Shown: positions 50,700 to 59,011 of the stretch, piece after piece | Layout: every line of letters starts with the position of its first letter | Numbering within the stretch: the stretch's first letter is position 1 | From: Bergeyella zoohelcum ATCC 43767 | GTDB lineage: Bacteria; Bacteroidota; Bacteroidia; Flavobacteriales; Weeksellaceae | Assembly (NCBI RefSeq): GCF_000301075.1 | Contig: NZ_JH932293.1 | Coordinates: 1,739,289-1,803,288 of the forward strand | Direction of reading: 5' to 3' | Length of the DNA stretch: 64,000 bases | Notes under the pieces: generated by a model | What the model was told of the DNA's origin: nothing | Database searches by the model: none | Seen by the model: only the letters and a program-made list of their open reading frames with translations | Translations under genes and position numbers: made by a program

Positions 50700-50707
50700 A
50701 AAAATAC
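50700..50707 (-). promoter_or_regulatory. -7 box for the second BtuB-like receptor
   Basis: The minus strand reads TATTTTTG, an exact TAnnTTTG match, 23 bases upstream of the start codon. No aptamer is seen between. Confidence 0.5.
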
Positions 50708-50791
50708 ACCATTTATAAACATCATAAATATTCTAAAACAAAAAATACGATATCCCCCAGAAACTGCCATTATTTTCTCCTTTTTTCATCG

Positions 50792-50799
50792 TATCTTTG
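50792..50799 (+). promoter_or_regulatory. -7 box for dnaG, giving an almost leaderless mRNA
   Basis: TATCTTTG ends six bases before the ATG at 50806. With the usual start of transcription a few bases after the box, the message would begin at or next to the start codon. Confidence 0.6.
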
Positions 50800-50805
50800 T
50801 GCGGC

Positions 50806-52728
50806 ATGATTACTAGAGCAACCATAGACAAAATTTTTTCTGCCGTAAGGGTGGAAGACATCGTAGGGGAATTTGTTCAGCTGAAAAGAGCAGGAGCCAA
50901 TCTCAAAGGACTGAGCCCTTTCCGAGATGAAAAGACCCCCAGCTTCGTAGTTTCTCCTAGTAAACAAATATGGAAAGATTTCTCCACAGGTAAAGGCGGT
51001 AATGCCATTACTTTCCTCATGGAGCTGGAAAGTTTTACCTACCCTGAGGCCCTTAGATACATTGCAAAAAAATACGGCATCGAGATAGAAGAAAATCTTC
51101 GAGAACTGAGTGAAGAGGAAAAACAAAAACAAACCGATAAAGAACTGCTCTATAAAATTCATGAAATAGCCAATGATTTTTTCCAAGAGCAAATGTGGAA
51201 TACCGAAGAAGGGCAAACCATCGGGCTTTCCTACTTCCGAGAAAGAGGGCTGAATGATAGTATTTTAAAAAAATTCCAGCTGGGCTACTCCCCCGCATTT
51301 AAAAGTAGCTTTACACAGTTCGCTTTAGAGAAAGGCTATACCAAAGAAATTCTGGCAAAATCTGGGCTAAGCATCTTCCGTGAAGAAACGGGCGAGGGAA
51401 TTGACCGATTTAGAGAGCGGGTAATTTTCCCTATTCATACTTTTTCGGGGAGAACCATTGCCTTCGGTGGAAGGATATTAAATTCTAACCTGAAAACCGC
51501 TAAATATCTTAACTCCCCAGAAACAGATATTTACCATAAATCTAATGTTTTATATGGTCTGAACCAAAGTAAACAAGCCATTTCTAAAGCCAACGAATGC
51601 CTACTGGTAGAAGGCTATATGGATGTGGTTTCTCTACACCAGTCGGGCATAGAAAATGTGGTGGCAAGCTCTGGAACTGCACTTACTCCAGAACAAATAA
51701 AACTCATCAAAAGACTCACAGAAAATGTAACCCTCCTTTTCGATGGAGATGAAGCAGGTATCAAAGCCAGTTTCAGAAGCATAGACCTCCTCTTAGACCA
51801 AGGAATGAATGTGAGGATTCTCCTTTTCCCTGATGGAGATGACCCCGATTCTTTTGCGAAAAAACATCCTGCAGATTTCGTACAAAAATATATTGCGGAA
51901 CATGCTCAAGATTTCATTGATTTTAAAGCGAATGTTCTCCTCAGTAATGTTCAGCATGACCCCATCAAAAAAGCAGCTGCCATCAGGGACATCATACAGT
52001 CTGTAGCCCATGTTTCTAATCCACTGAAACAGGAAGTTTATATCCAAGAGATTTCTTCTAAATTCGGAGGACTCAATGAGCAGAATCTTTTTAACGAACT
52101 GAAAAACATTCAGCAAAGCCAAGAAAGAAAAATAGATAAGACGCCTGCTACTCCTCACCACTCCTCTACGCTTACCGTAGAGAAAATAGATACTTCTGTA
52201 GATTCTACATTATTTTTAGAAGAAAAACTAATAGAACTTCTTCTAAAATACGGAGAGTACATCATTGAAAGAAAAGATATAGAAAATCAGTCTTATGAAA
52301 CCACGGTCTTGGAGGAAATTTTGGCACATTTTGAAGAAGATGATTATGAAATTCGTTCGCCTATTAATGAAAAAATCATTGCTGAAATGAAGGAGGGCAT
52401 CGCCAAAAACGAGATTCGTGGAGGAAATTTCTTTAGCAATTATATGGAAGAAGATTTATCTCAAAAAATTGCCGATGCCTTGGTAGAACCTTACCATACC
52501 AGTAATTGGGAAAAATTTAATATCTCTTTTCATCATGAAGAGGAAATATTGGACAGAATCGTTTTTGAAGCCTGTACAAGACACAAAAGAGCCTACATTC
52601 TCCAGCTAATAAATGAAGAGAAAGAAAAACTGAAAACCGCAGAAAACCATGATGAACATTATAAAAAAATCTTACTTTTAACCCAGCTTAAAATCCAACT
52701 GGATAAATCACTCTACCGTGCGGTATGA
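50806..52728 (+). CDS. dnaG: DNA primase DnaG
   Basis: I start at ATG 50806, because the upstream in-frame TTG lies inside the promoter. The 640-residue product has an N-terminal region aligned with the primase zinc finger (about residues 38-70), a TOPRIM catalytic core (about 255-360: ECLLVEGYMDVVSLHQSG, then LLFDGDEAGIKAS) and a C-terminal helicase-interaction region. In the zinc-finger region all four ligand positions are changed: the Cys-His pair reads SPFRDEKTPSF and the Cys-Cys pair reads KDFSTGKGGNAI. It makes RNA primers for replication. The clpP gene follows. Confidence 0.96.
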   Translation: MITRATIDKIFSAVRVEDIVGEFVQLKRAGANLKGLSPFRDEKTPSFVVSPSKQIWKDFSTGKGGNAITFLMELESFTYPEALRYIAKKYGIEIEENLRELSEEEKQKQTDKELLYKIHEIANDFFQEQMWNTEEGQTIGLSYFRERGLNDSILKKFQLGYSPAFKSSFTQFALEKGYTKEILAKSGLSIFREETGEGIDRFRERVIFPIHTFSGRTIAFGGRILNSNLKTAKYLNSPETDIYHKSNVLYGLNQSKQAISKANECLLVEGYMDVVSLHQSGIENVVASSGTALTPEQIKLIKRLTENVTLLFDGDEAGIKASFRSIDLLLDQGMNVRILLFPDGDDPDSFAKKHPADFVQKYIAEHAQDFIDFKANVLLSNVQHDPIKKAAAIRDIIQSVAHVSNPLKQEVYIQEISSKFGGLNEQNLFNELKNIQQSQERKIDKTPATPHHSSTLTVEKIDTSVDSTLFLEEKLIELLLKYGEYIIERKDIENQSYETTVLEEILAHFEEDDYEIRSPINEKIIAEMKEGIAKNEIRGGNFFSNYMEEDLSQKIADALVEPYHTSNWEKFNISFHHEEEILDRIVFEACTRHKRAYILQLINEEKEKLKTAENHDEHYKKILLLTQLKIQLDKSLYRAV

Positions 52729-52792
52729 CAATTTGTCGGGGAAAGAATTAGGAATACATTTTGCTAAAAAAAAGAAATCATATATTAAAATT

Positions 52793-53467
52793 ATGGATAT
52801 AAAAAAAGAATTCAGAGACTTCTCTGTAAAACATCTTAACAATAACGGATTGGCTACGGAACAATACATGAACGCATTTAACCCTACCAATCTTACACCC
52901 TACATCATGGAAGAACGCCGTATGAATGTAGCACAGATGGATGTTTTTTCCAGATTAATGATGGATAGAATTATCTTCTTAGGAACAGGAATAGATGACC
53001 AAGTGGCCAATATCGTTACCGCACAGCTTCTTTTCCTAGAAAGTGCAGACCCTAATAAGGATATTCAGATTTATATTAACTCCCCAGGCGGAAGCGTATA
53101 TGCTGGATTGGGAATTTATGACACCATGCAAATCATTAAGCCCGATGTAGCTACCATCTGTACAGGTATGGCAGCCTCCATGGGTGCAGTGCTTTTGGTG
53201 GCAGGAGAAAAAGGAAAACGCTCTGCACTGAAACACTCTAGAGTGATGATTCACCAGCCTAGTGGTGGAGCTCAAGGTGTGGCCAGCGATATGGAAATCA
53301 ACCTGAGAGAAATGCTCAAACTGAAAAAAGAACTCTATGATATCATTGCGGAACATTCTGGACAATCTTATGATTGGGTAGAAAAAGCATCCGACAGAGA
53401 CTACTGGATGACGAGCTACGAGGCCAAAGAAATGGGAATGATAGACGAAGTTTTAGAGAAAAAATAA
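52793..53467 (+). CDS. clpP: ATP-dependent Clp protease proteolytic subunit
   Basis: I start at ATG 52793 (MDIKKEFRDFSVKHLNNN). The 224-residue protein has the catalytic triad in place: Ser in GMAASMGAVLL, His in VMIHQPSGGAQG and Asp in DRDYWMTSYEAKEMG. IYINSPGGSVYAGLGIYDTM forms the substrate strand. It makes a 14-mer chamber fed by ClpX or ClpA. The open frame extends upstream to 52718, overlapping the end of dnaG, but that leader is not conserved-looking. A terminator at 53508 closes it. Confidence 0.96.
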   Translation: MDIKKEFRDFSVKHLNNNGLATEQYMNAFNPTNLTPYIMEERRMNVAQMDVFSRLMMDRIIFLGTGIDDQVANIVTAQLLFLESADPNKDIQIYINSPGGSVYAGLGIYDTMQIIKPDVATICTGMAASMGAVLLVAGEKGKRSALKHSRVMIHQPSGGAQGVASDMEINLREMLKLKKELYDIIAEHSGQSYDWVEKASDRDYWMTSYEAKEMGMIDEVLEKK

Positions 53468-53507
53468 CTCAAAGAGATTTGCCCTTTTTTCAGTGGTAAT
53501 ATGAATC

Positions 53508-53550
53508 AAAACCCCATAGAGCGTAATGTTATGTTCTATGGGGTTTTAAA
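53508..53550 (+). terminator. Terminator of dnaG-clpP
   Basis: AAAACCCCATAGA (53508-53520) and TCTATGGGGTTTT (53535-53547) are perfect 13-bp arms around a 14-base loop. Confidence 0.9.
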
Positions 53551-53622
53551 GTTTTTTACATAAAGCATCAGAGTTTGCATCTCTACTCAGTGAAAATATC
53601 TTCTGACGAACACTGAGCCGTT

Positions 53623-55386
53623 TTACATTCTATTCACGGTGCCTATCCCTAGGAGTGCAAGTGATTTTTGGATGACTTTAGCAGTGATGGCAGAAAGCTG
53701 AACACGGAAGTTTTTACTTTCATCAGTATCTGCATTCATCACAGAATTGTTTTGGTAGAAAGAATTGTAAGTTTTTACCACATCATACACATAGTTGGCA
53801 ACTAATGCTGGACTGAGGGATTCGGCAGCTTTAGAAACTATAGCAGGAAAACTTGCGAGCTGTACCAAAAGCTCTTTTTCAGATGCGTTTAGCACAAGAT
53901 TTTTAGGTTGCTCCGTAGATACAGCACCTACTTTAGTAAGTAAAGACTGAATTCTAGCAAAAGTGTATTGAATGAAAGGACCTGTATTTCCGTTGAAATC
54001 AATGCTTTCAGCAGGGTTAAAGAGCATTTTTTTCTTAGGATCTACTTTCAGCATATAGTACTTTAAGGCTCCCATCCCTACTATTTCGTAAGATTTTTCT
54101 TTTTCTTCCTCGGTTTGTCCTTCCAGTTTGCCCAGTTCCTGTGCTTTTTCTTTGGCGGTAAGATACATTTCCTGCATAAGGTCATCTGCATCTACTACAG
54201 TACCTTCTCTAGATTTCATCTTACCATGAGGAAGTTCCACCATACCATAAGACAAATGATAAAGATGATTTGCCCAAGTATAACCCAATTTTTTTAGAAT
54301 GGCAAAAAGCACTTGGAAATGGTAATCTTGTTCATTCCCTACAGTATAGATAAGTTTTTGAATATCATTTTCTTCAAATCTTTGTACGGCAGTTCCTAAA
54401 TCTTGGGTCATATAGACCGAAGTACCATCTTTTCTGAGGAGTAATTTTTGGTCTAAGCCTTCACTTTCTAAGTCGATCCAAACGGAGCCATCTTCTTTTT
54501 GGAAAAAAACACCTTGGTCTAGTCCTTTTTGGATAAGGTCTTTCCCGAGGAGGTAAGTATTGCTCTCATATTGCACTTGGTCAAAGTTCACGCCTAATCT
54601 ACGGTAGGTTTCTGCAAAACCTTGATATACCCAATTATTCATCATTTCCCATAGCTGACGCACTTTCTCATCATTATTTTCCCAATCAATGAGCATTTTC
54701 TGAGCAGCGATGATAGAAGGAGCATGTTTTTTTGCTTCCTCTTCAGTAAGTCCGTTTTCTATCTCTTTTTGTATTTCCGCTTTATATCTTTTGTCAAAAG
54801 CTACATAGTAGTTCCCTACGAATTTATCCCCTTTGGTATCCGTAGATTCAGGTGTTGCTCCTTGGGCTTCCTCTTGCCATGCGTACATGGATTTAGAAAT
54901 ATGGATTCCTCTATCATTGATGATTTGAGTTTTAATAACTTTATAACCATCGGCTTCTAAAATCTGAGCAATGGAATAGCCTAAAAGATTGTTTCGAATA
55001 TGTCCCAAATGGAGTGGTTTATTGGTATTGGGAGAAGAATATTCCACCATTACCTGTCCTTTATTTTGCGGTTTATTTTCTATATTTTTTTCAATATGGG
55101 GAAGAGATTGGAGGAAAAAATCATCTTCTAAAGAGATATTCAGAAACCCTTTAATGGTATTGTATGCCTTGATGAATGGGCATTCATTTTTCAGAAGTGT
55201 TCCTAATTCTTCGGCAAGGATTTCAGGATTCTTTTTCAGCAACTTTACCAGTGGAAATGTAACAATAGAAAAGTCTCCTTCAAAGTTAGGTTTTGTATCT
55301 TGGAGTTCTATAGTGATTTCTTCATTTTGATATGCTTTTCTAATGATGGGAGTAAAAATTTCTGAAAGCTGTGTTTTAAAATCCAT
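53623..55386 (-). CDS. argS: Arginyl-tRNA synthetase
   Basis: The 587-residue protein is a class I synthetase: an N-terminal tRNA-binding domain, then the HIGH-type motif HLGHIRNNLLGYSIAQ and KMSK-type motif LPHGKMKSREGTVV. A C-terminal anticodon-binding helical domain contains the closing RVQLSAITAKVIQKSLALLGI. It charges tRNA-Arg. It is a single-gene unit on the minus strand, with a -7 box TATATTTG at 55406-55413. Confidence 0.97.
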   Translation of the reverse strand: MDFKTQLSEIFTPIIRKAYQNEEITIELQDTKPNFEGDFSIVTFPLVKLLKKNPEILAEELGTLLKNECPFIKAYNTIKGFLNISLEDDFFLQSLPHIEKNIENKPQNKGQVMVEYSSPNTNKPLHLGHIRNNLLGYSIAQILEADGYKVIKTQIINDRGIHISKSMYAWQEEAQGATPESTDTKGDKFVGNYYVAFDKRYKAEIQKEIENGLTEEEAKKHAPSIIAAQKMLIDWENNDEKVRQLWEMMNNWVYQGFAETYRRLGVNFDQVQYESNTYLLGKDLIQKGLDQGVFFQKEDGSVWIDLESEGLDQKLLLRKDGTSVYMTQDLGTAVQRFEENDIQKLIYTVGNEQDYHFQVLFAILKKLGYTWANHLYHLSYGMVELPHGKMKSREGTVVDADDLMQEMYLTAKEKAQELGKLEGQTEEEKEKSYEIVGMGALKYYMLKVDPKKKMLFNPAESIDFNGNTGPFIQYTFARIQSLLTKVGAVSTEQPKNLVLNASEKELLVQLASFPAIVSKAAESLSPALVANYVYDVVKTYNSFYQNNSVMNADTDESKNFRVQLSAITAKVIQKSLALLGIGTVNRM

Positions 55387-55405
55387 AGTATGAAAAATTA
55401 GAATG

Positions 55406-55413
55406 CAAATATA
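55406..55413 (-). promoter_or_regulatory. -7 box for argS
   Basis: The minus strand reads TATATTTG, 20 bases before the start codon, an exact TAnnTTTG match. Confidence 0.6.
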
Positions 55414-55504
55414 CGCATAAACCCTAAAAAATGGTATATTTGGCAGAAATTGTAGTAGCTGGTATTTCTCTACTCAAAGAGCGATAAGCGAAGCATCTAC
55501 AACT

Positions 55505-55580
55505 ATTGTATATTGTACATCATATAACATCATATAATTAGTCATTATACATTGTACTTTATACATAGTACATCATAATT
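55505..55580. repeat. Dispersed TGTACA-rich intergenic repeat, copy E
   Basis: TTGTATATTGTACATCATAT and ATACATTGTACTTTATACAT-type sequence of the family seen at 9301 and 25260. It separates argS from tsaE. Confidence 0.6.
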
Positions 55581-55595
55581 TAGCAGAATAGAAAA

Positions 55596-56003
55596 ATGAC
55601 TTGGAGCATCACTACTTTAGAGGAATGGAATCCCATTGCAAAATGGATACTTGAAAATAAAAAACATGCTGTTATTCAGCTGAAAGGAGAAATGGGAGCG
55701 GGGAAAACTTCGTTTACTGCTGTTTTGCTCCAAAAAATGAATGCGAAAGATGAAGTCTCCTCTCCTACTTATGCCATAGTGAATGAATACGATACTGAAA
55801 GAGGAAGTGTATATCATTTTGATTTGTATAGACTTAAAGATATTTCGGAACTGGAAGCATTGGGATTTTATGAGTATTTGGACAGTGGTAACTTGTGTAT
55901 TATAGAGTGGGCAGAACTTTTTCCTGAAGCCTTTGAGGGGACAGATTATCATACATTAGAAATAGTAGAGATAAACGGGAAAAGAAATATTTCATTTTCT
56001 TAA
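55596..56003 (+). CDS. tsaE: tRNA threonylcarbamoyladenosine biosynthesis ATPase TsaE
   Basis: The 135-residue P-loop protein has Walker A GEMGAGKTSFTA (about residues 33-44), the switch SSPTYAIVNEYDTERGSVYHFDLYRL and the DSGNLCIIEWAELFPEAF segment with the conserved Trp. It powers the TsaB-TsaD-TsaE complex that makes t6A37 in ANN-decoding tRNAs. Two pieces of the TGTACA-rich repeat follow it. Confidence 0.95.
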   Translation: MTWSITTLEEWNPIAKWILENKKHAVIQLKGEMGAGKTSFTAVLLQKMNAKDEVSSPTYAIVNEYDTERGSVYHFDLYRLKDISELEALGFYEYLDSGNLCIIEWAELFPEAFEGTDYHTLEIVEINGKRNISFS

Positions 56004-56133
56004 ATTGTACAAAGTACATGTATAAAGTACAAAGACTTTTGGCGTATGGTTTGGTACTTTGGCGAAGTGTTTTGAAACTAGGCTATAAAATTAAAAATTG
56101 TACAAAGTACAATATATAAAGTACAAAGACTTT
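56000..56133. repeat. Dispersed TGTACA-rich repeat, copies F and G, with a decayed palindrome half
   Basis: AATTGTACAAAGTACATGTA (about 56004-56023) and AATTGTACAAAGTACAATAT (about 56094-56113), each followed by TAAAGTACAAAGAC, are two inverted copies. Between them, GTACTTTGGCGAAGTG (about 56054-56069) looks like a decayed half of the REP-like palindrome. The gap continues to 56236 without other features. Confidence 0.55.
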
Positions 56134-56236
56134 TAGCGTATGGCTTCCTGCTTATTGCTTATAGCATTTTCATCGAAAGATAAAGATTTTTATAAAGCTA
56201 TCGGACATTAGGTAATGGCTATTCGCTTTTAAATAG

Positions 56237-56244
56237 TATCTTTG
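56237..56244 (+). promoter_or_regulatory. -7 box for the alanine dehydrogenase gene
   Basis: TATCTTTG, an exact TAnnTTTG match, is 23 bases before the start codon at 56268. Confidence 0.6.
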
Positions 56245-56267
56245 TAAAGAATGTAAGTTTTAGCATC

Positions 56268-57461
56268 ATGAGTAATGACCCGTTTTTTACCCCTTTCAAT
56301 GATTTAGAACTGATGCCAGTGGAGGAAAAACTGGAAATCAAAAGAAAGGAAAAGAAGTTGAGCATAGGCATTCCGAAAGAAACTTGTCTAGATGAAATGC
56401 GTACATGTGTAACCCCCGATGCGGTACAAGTACTTACCGATGCTGGACACCAAATCATCATAGAGAGAGGTGCGGGAAGTGGCTCTTTCTTTACTGACCA
56501 ACAATATGCAGATGCTGGAGCACAGCTTACAGATAGTGCTTCTAAAGCTTTTTCTCAAGATTTGATACTTAAAATTAATCCGCCTACGGTAGAGGAAATA
56601 CAATGGATGAAACCCAATGCATACCTCATTTCGGCATTACAAATTAACCTCAGAGATAAGGAGTATTTTCTCACTTTGGCAAAGAAGAAAATCACTGCCA
56701 TCGCCTTTGAATTTATTACAGATGAATATCAGCAATTGCCACTAGTAAGGCTTATAGGCGAAATTGCAGGAACCGCCTCTATCCTCTATGCTTCTGAGCT
56801 TTTGGCACAATCTAACGGAAATATGCTGGGAGGGATTACAGGAGTCCGTCCTACTAAGGTGGTCATCATTGGGGCAGGTATTGTAGGAGAATTTGCTGCC
56901 AAAGCCGCTCTTGGGTTAGGAGCTGATGTAAAAGTGTTTGATAATTCCCTTTCTAAACTTAGAAGATTGCATACCAGTATTGGTGCCCGAATTCCTACCT
57001 CCATCATAGAGCCTAAAGAATTACAAAAGAACCTCCGCAGAGCCGATGTGCTCATTGGGTGTATGCATAAGCAAAGCAATATCCCCATTGTCTCAGAAGA
57101 TATGGTGATGAAAATGAAAAACGGAAGCATCATCATAGATGTGGGGATAGATTATGGTAAAGTGGTAGAAACTTCAGAGATTACTACCTTTAAGGCACCT
57201 TATTTCGTAAAACATGGCGTGGTACATAGTGGACTACCGAATCTTACCTCCAGAGTGCCAAGGCTTACCTCTAAAGCCATTTCTAATTTTTTCCTTACCT
57301 ATCTACTGAATTATGATGAGGAAGGTGGTTTTGAAAATATGTTGATGAATAGAGATGAAGTAAAACATAGTCTCTATATGTATAGAGGGAGGCATACCAA
57401 AAAAATACTCTGTAACCGATTTGATTTACCCTATTGTGACATCAATTTATTAATGATATAA
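56268..57461 (+). CDS. Alanine dehydrogenase / PntA-like NAD(P) enzyme
   Basis: The 397-residue protein contains the Ald signature segments IGIPKETCLDEMRTCVTPDA, IEFITDEY-like substrate loop, GGITGVRPTKVVIIGAGIVGEF (nucleotide-binding) and IIDVGIDYGKVVET. An N-terminal extension of about 35 residues precedes the usual start of alanine dehydrogenases. It is probably an L-alanine dehydrogenase that interconverts alanine and pyruvate with NAD, but the transhydrogenase alpha fold is closely related. A hypothetical membrane-anchored gene follows after 11 bp. Confidence 0.85.
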   Translation: MSNDPFFTPFNDLELMPVEEKLEIKRKEKKLSIGIPKETCLDEMRTCVTPDAVQVLTDAGHQIIIERGAGSGSFFTDQQYADAGAQLTDSASKAFSQDLILKINPPTVEEIQWMKPNAYLISALQINLRDKEYFLTLAKKKITAIAFEFITDEYQQLPLVRLIGEIAGTASILYASELLAQSNGNMLGGITGVRPTKVVIIGAGIVGEFAAKAALGLGADVKVFDNSLSKLRRLHTSIGARIPTSIIEPKELQKNLRRADVLIGCMHKQSNIPIVSEDMVMKMKNGSIIIDVGIDYGKVVETSEITTFKAPYFVKHGVVHSGLPNLTSRVPRLTSKAISNFFLTYLLNYDEEGGFENMLMNRDEVKHSLYMYRGRHTKKILCNRFDLPYCDINLLMI

Positions 57462-57472
57462 AACTCTATTTC

Positions 57473-57844
57473 ATGGCAAGAAAAATTCGTTTTTTCCTTT
57501 ATGGGCTCATTCCAGGCTTAGTAATTTTACTTTTTATTTTTAATCAAAAGGGGGCTACTTGTAGCGGTTATCTGCCCAATAGCAGAGTGATTGCGGAAAC
57601 CAATAGCAAGACTTTTAGCTTTTCTGATGCCTTTTCTGGACAAATGAAACAATACAATATAGACGAGACTACCTTCAAGGAAAAAATTTTCAGCAAAGGA
57701 GAAATTAATTTTAGCAAAAGCGAAGCAAGACGAACGCCCTGCCCGAGATATCTGATGCATAGCGATACAGAATATGGAAACTTCGAAATTCAATTTGAAA
57801 AATGTGATACCATAGCGGTGTTTCATCACTTCGTAAAGCGATAA
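57473..57844 (+). CDS. Small membrane-anchored protein, DUF4258-like
   Basis: The 123-residue product has an N-terminal membrane segment (residues 7-25, FFLYGLIPGLVILLFIF) and a soluble periplasmic domain with two conserved-looking cysteines (CSGYLPNSRVIAE, TPCPRYLM) plus a third at KCDTIAVF. The domain resembles DUF4258 in outline. I do not recognise a function. It is 11 bp after the alanine dehydrogenase gene, so it is likely cotranscribed with it. Confidence 0.55.
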   Translation: MARKIRFFLYGLIPGLVILLFIFNQKGATCSGYLPNSRVIAETNSKTFSFSDAFSGQMKQYNIDETTFKEKIFSKGEINFSKSEARRTPCPRYLMHSDTEYGNFEIQFEKCDTIAVFHHFVKR

Positions 57845-57947
57845 TCAGGTAAGATGATGAGACAGGGTAAAGTACACTGTGGATAAGAATAAAAAAATAC
57901 CATGGATAAAATAAGGTATAAATGGATATTATCCCCCGAAAGAATCG

Positions 57948-57955
57948 TAGATTTG
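57948..57955 (+). promoter_or_regulatory. -7 box for dapD
   Basis: TAGATTTG matches TAnnTTTG and lies 28 bases before the chosen start codon at 57984. Confidence 0.6.
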
Positions 57956-57983
57956 CAAAAATAAAATGATAAATAAAGATAAA

Positions 57984-58796
57984 ATGACTTTACAACAAAC
58001 CATTGAAAATATTTGGGACAATAGAGATTTGTTACAAAATGAAGAGAGCAAAGCTGCTATAAGAGAAGTAATCGCACTATTAGATAAAGGAGAACTCCGC
58101 GTAGCAGAGCCTACCGCCAGCGGATGGCAGGTAAATGAGTGGGTAAAGAAAGCGGTGGTAATGTATTTCCCTATCCAGCAGATGGAAACCATAGAGGTAG
58201 GCCCTTTTGAATTTCATGATAAAATTCCTTTGAAGAAAAACTATGCAGAAAAAGGTGTAAGAGTAGTGCCTCATGCCATTGCCAGAGAAGGGGCTTTTGT
58301 AGCTTCGGGGGTGATTATGATGCCTTCTTATGTAAACATTGGGGCGTATGTGGACAGCGGAACCATGGTAGATACTTGGGCTACGGTAGGTTCTTGTGCA
58401 CAGATAGGTAAAAATGTACACCTCAGCGGTGGCGTAGGGATAGGTGGCGTATTAGAACCCCTTCAGGCAGCACCTGTGATTATAGAAGATGATGTTTTTG
58501 TAGGGTCTAGATGCATCGTGGTAGAAGGGGTTCATGTAGAAAAAGAAGCTGTATTGGGAGCGAATGTAGTGCTTACCGCTTCCACTAAAATCATTGATGT
58601 AACGGGAGATACTCCTGTGGAACTGAAAGGGAGAGTACCTGCACGTTCGGTGGTAATTCCAGGGAGCTATGCTAAAAAATTCCCTGCAGGAGAATACCAA
58701 GTGCCATGTGCATTAATCATAGGGAAGAGAAAAGAATCTACCGATAAGAAAACCTCTCTGAATGATGCCCTTAGGGAAAATAATGTAGCAGTATAA
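57984..58796 (+). CDS. dapD: Tetrahydrodipicolinate N-succinyltransferase
   Basis: I start at ATG 57984 (MTLQQTIENIWDNRDLL); an in-frame ATG at 57966 is only 11 bases from the -7 box. The 270-residue protein has a helical N-terminal domain and then the left-handed beta-helix of hexapeptide repeats (GVIMMPSYVNIGAYVDSGTM, then GKNVHLSGGVGIGGV and VFVGSRCIVVEGVHVEKEAV). It succinylates tetrahydrodipicolinate in lysine and peptidoglycan-precursor synthesis. A tandem array of hairpins follows the gene. Confidence 0.96.
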   Translation: MTLQQTIENIWDNRDLLQNEESKAAIREVIALLDKGELRVAEPTASGWQVNEWVKKAVVMYFPIQQMETIEVGPFEFHDKIPLKKNYAEKGVRVVPHAIAREGAFVASGVIMMPSYVNIGAYVDSGTMVDTWATVGSCAQIGKNVHLSGGVGIGGVLEPLQAAPVIIEDDVFVGSRCIVVEGVHVEKEAVLGANVVLTASTKIIDVTGDTPVELKGRVPARSVVIPGSYAKKFPAGEYQVPCALIIGKRKESTDKKTSLNDALRENNVAV

Positions 58797-58830
58797 CACA
58801 AGAAGAAAAAAAGAGCATGATTGCCCACCG

Positions 58831-58914
58831 AAAACCACATTAGGTTTTCACTAAAACCACGCTAGGTTTTCACCGAAACCACATTAGGTTTTTACTAAAA
58901 CCACGCTAGGTTTT
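58831..58914 (+). repeat. 22-bp tandem hairpin array, four units
   Basis: Four units start at 58831, 58853, 58875 and 58897, exactly 22 bp apart. Each is a small hairpin AAAACC-N6-GGTTTT; the six-base centres alternate ACATTA and ACGCTA, giving a 44-bp higher-order period. The last unit ends in six T residues, so it can act as the dapD terminator. Confidence 0.9.
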
Positions 58915-59011
58915 TTAGAATATCTTAGAAAGTTTTTATAAAAGGCTTTAAAAGCGTGGTGGTGTGCGTTATCTTTTCCATATTGTTTTCTGCTTTTTAT
59001 AGATTAAAAAA

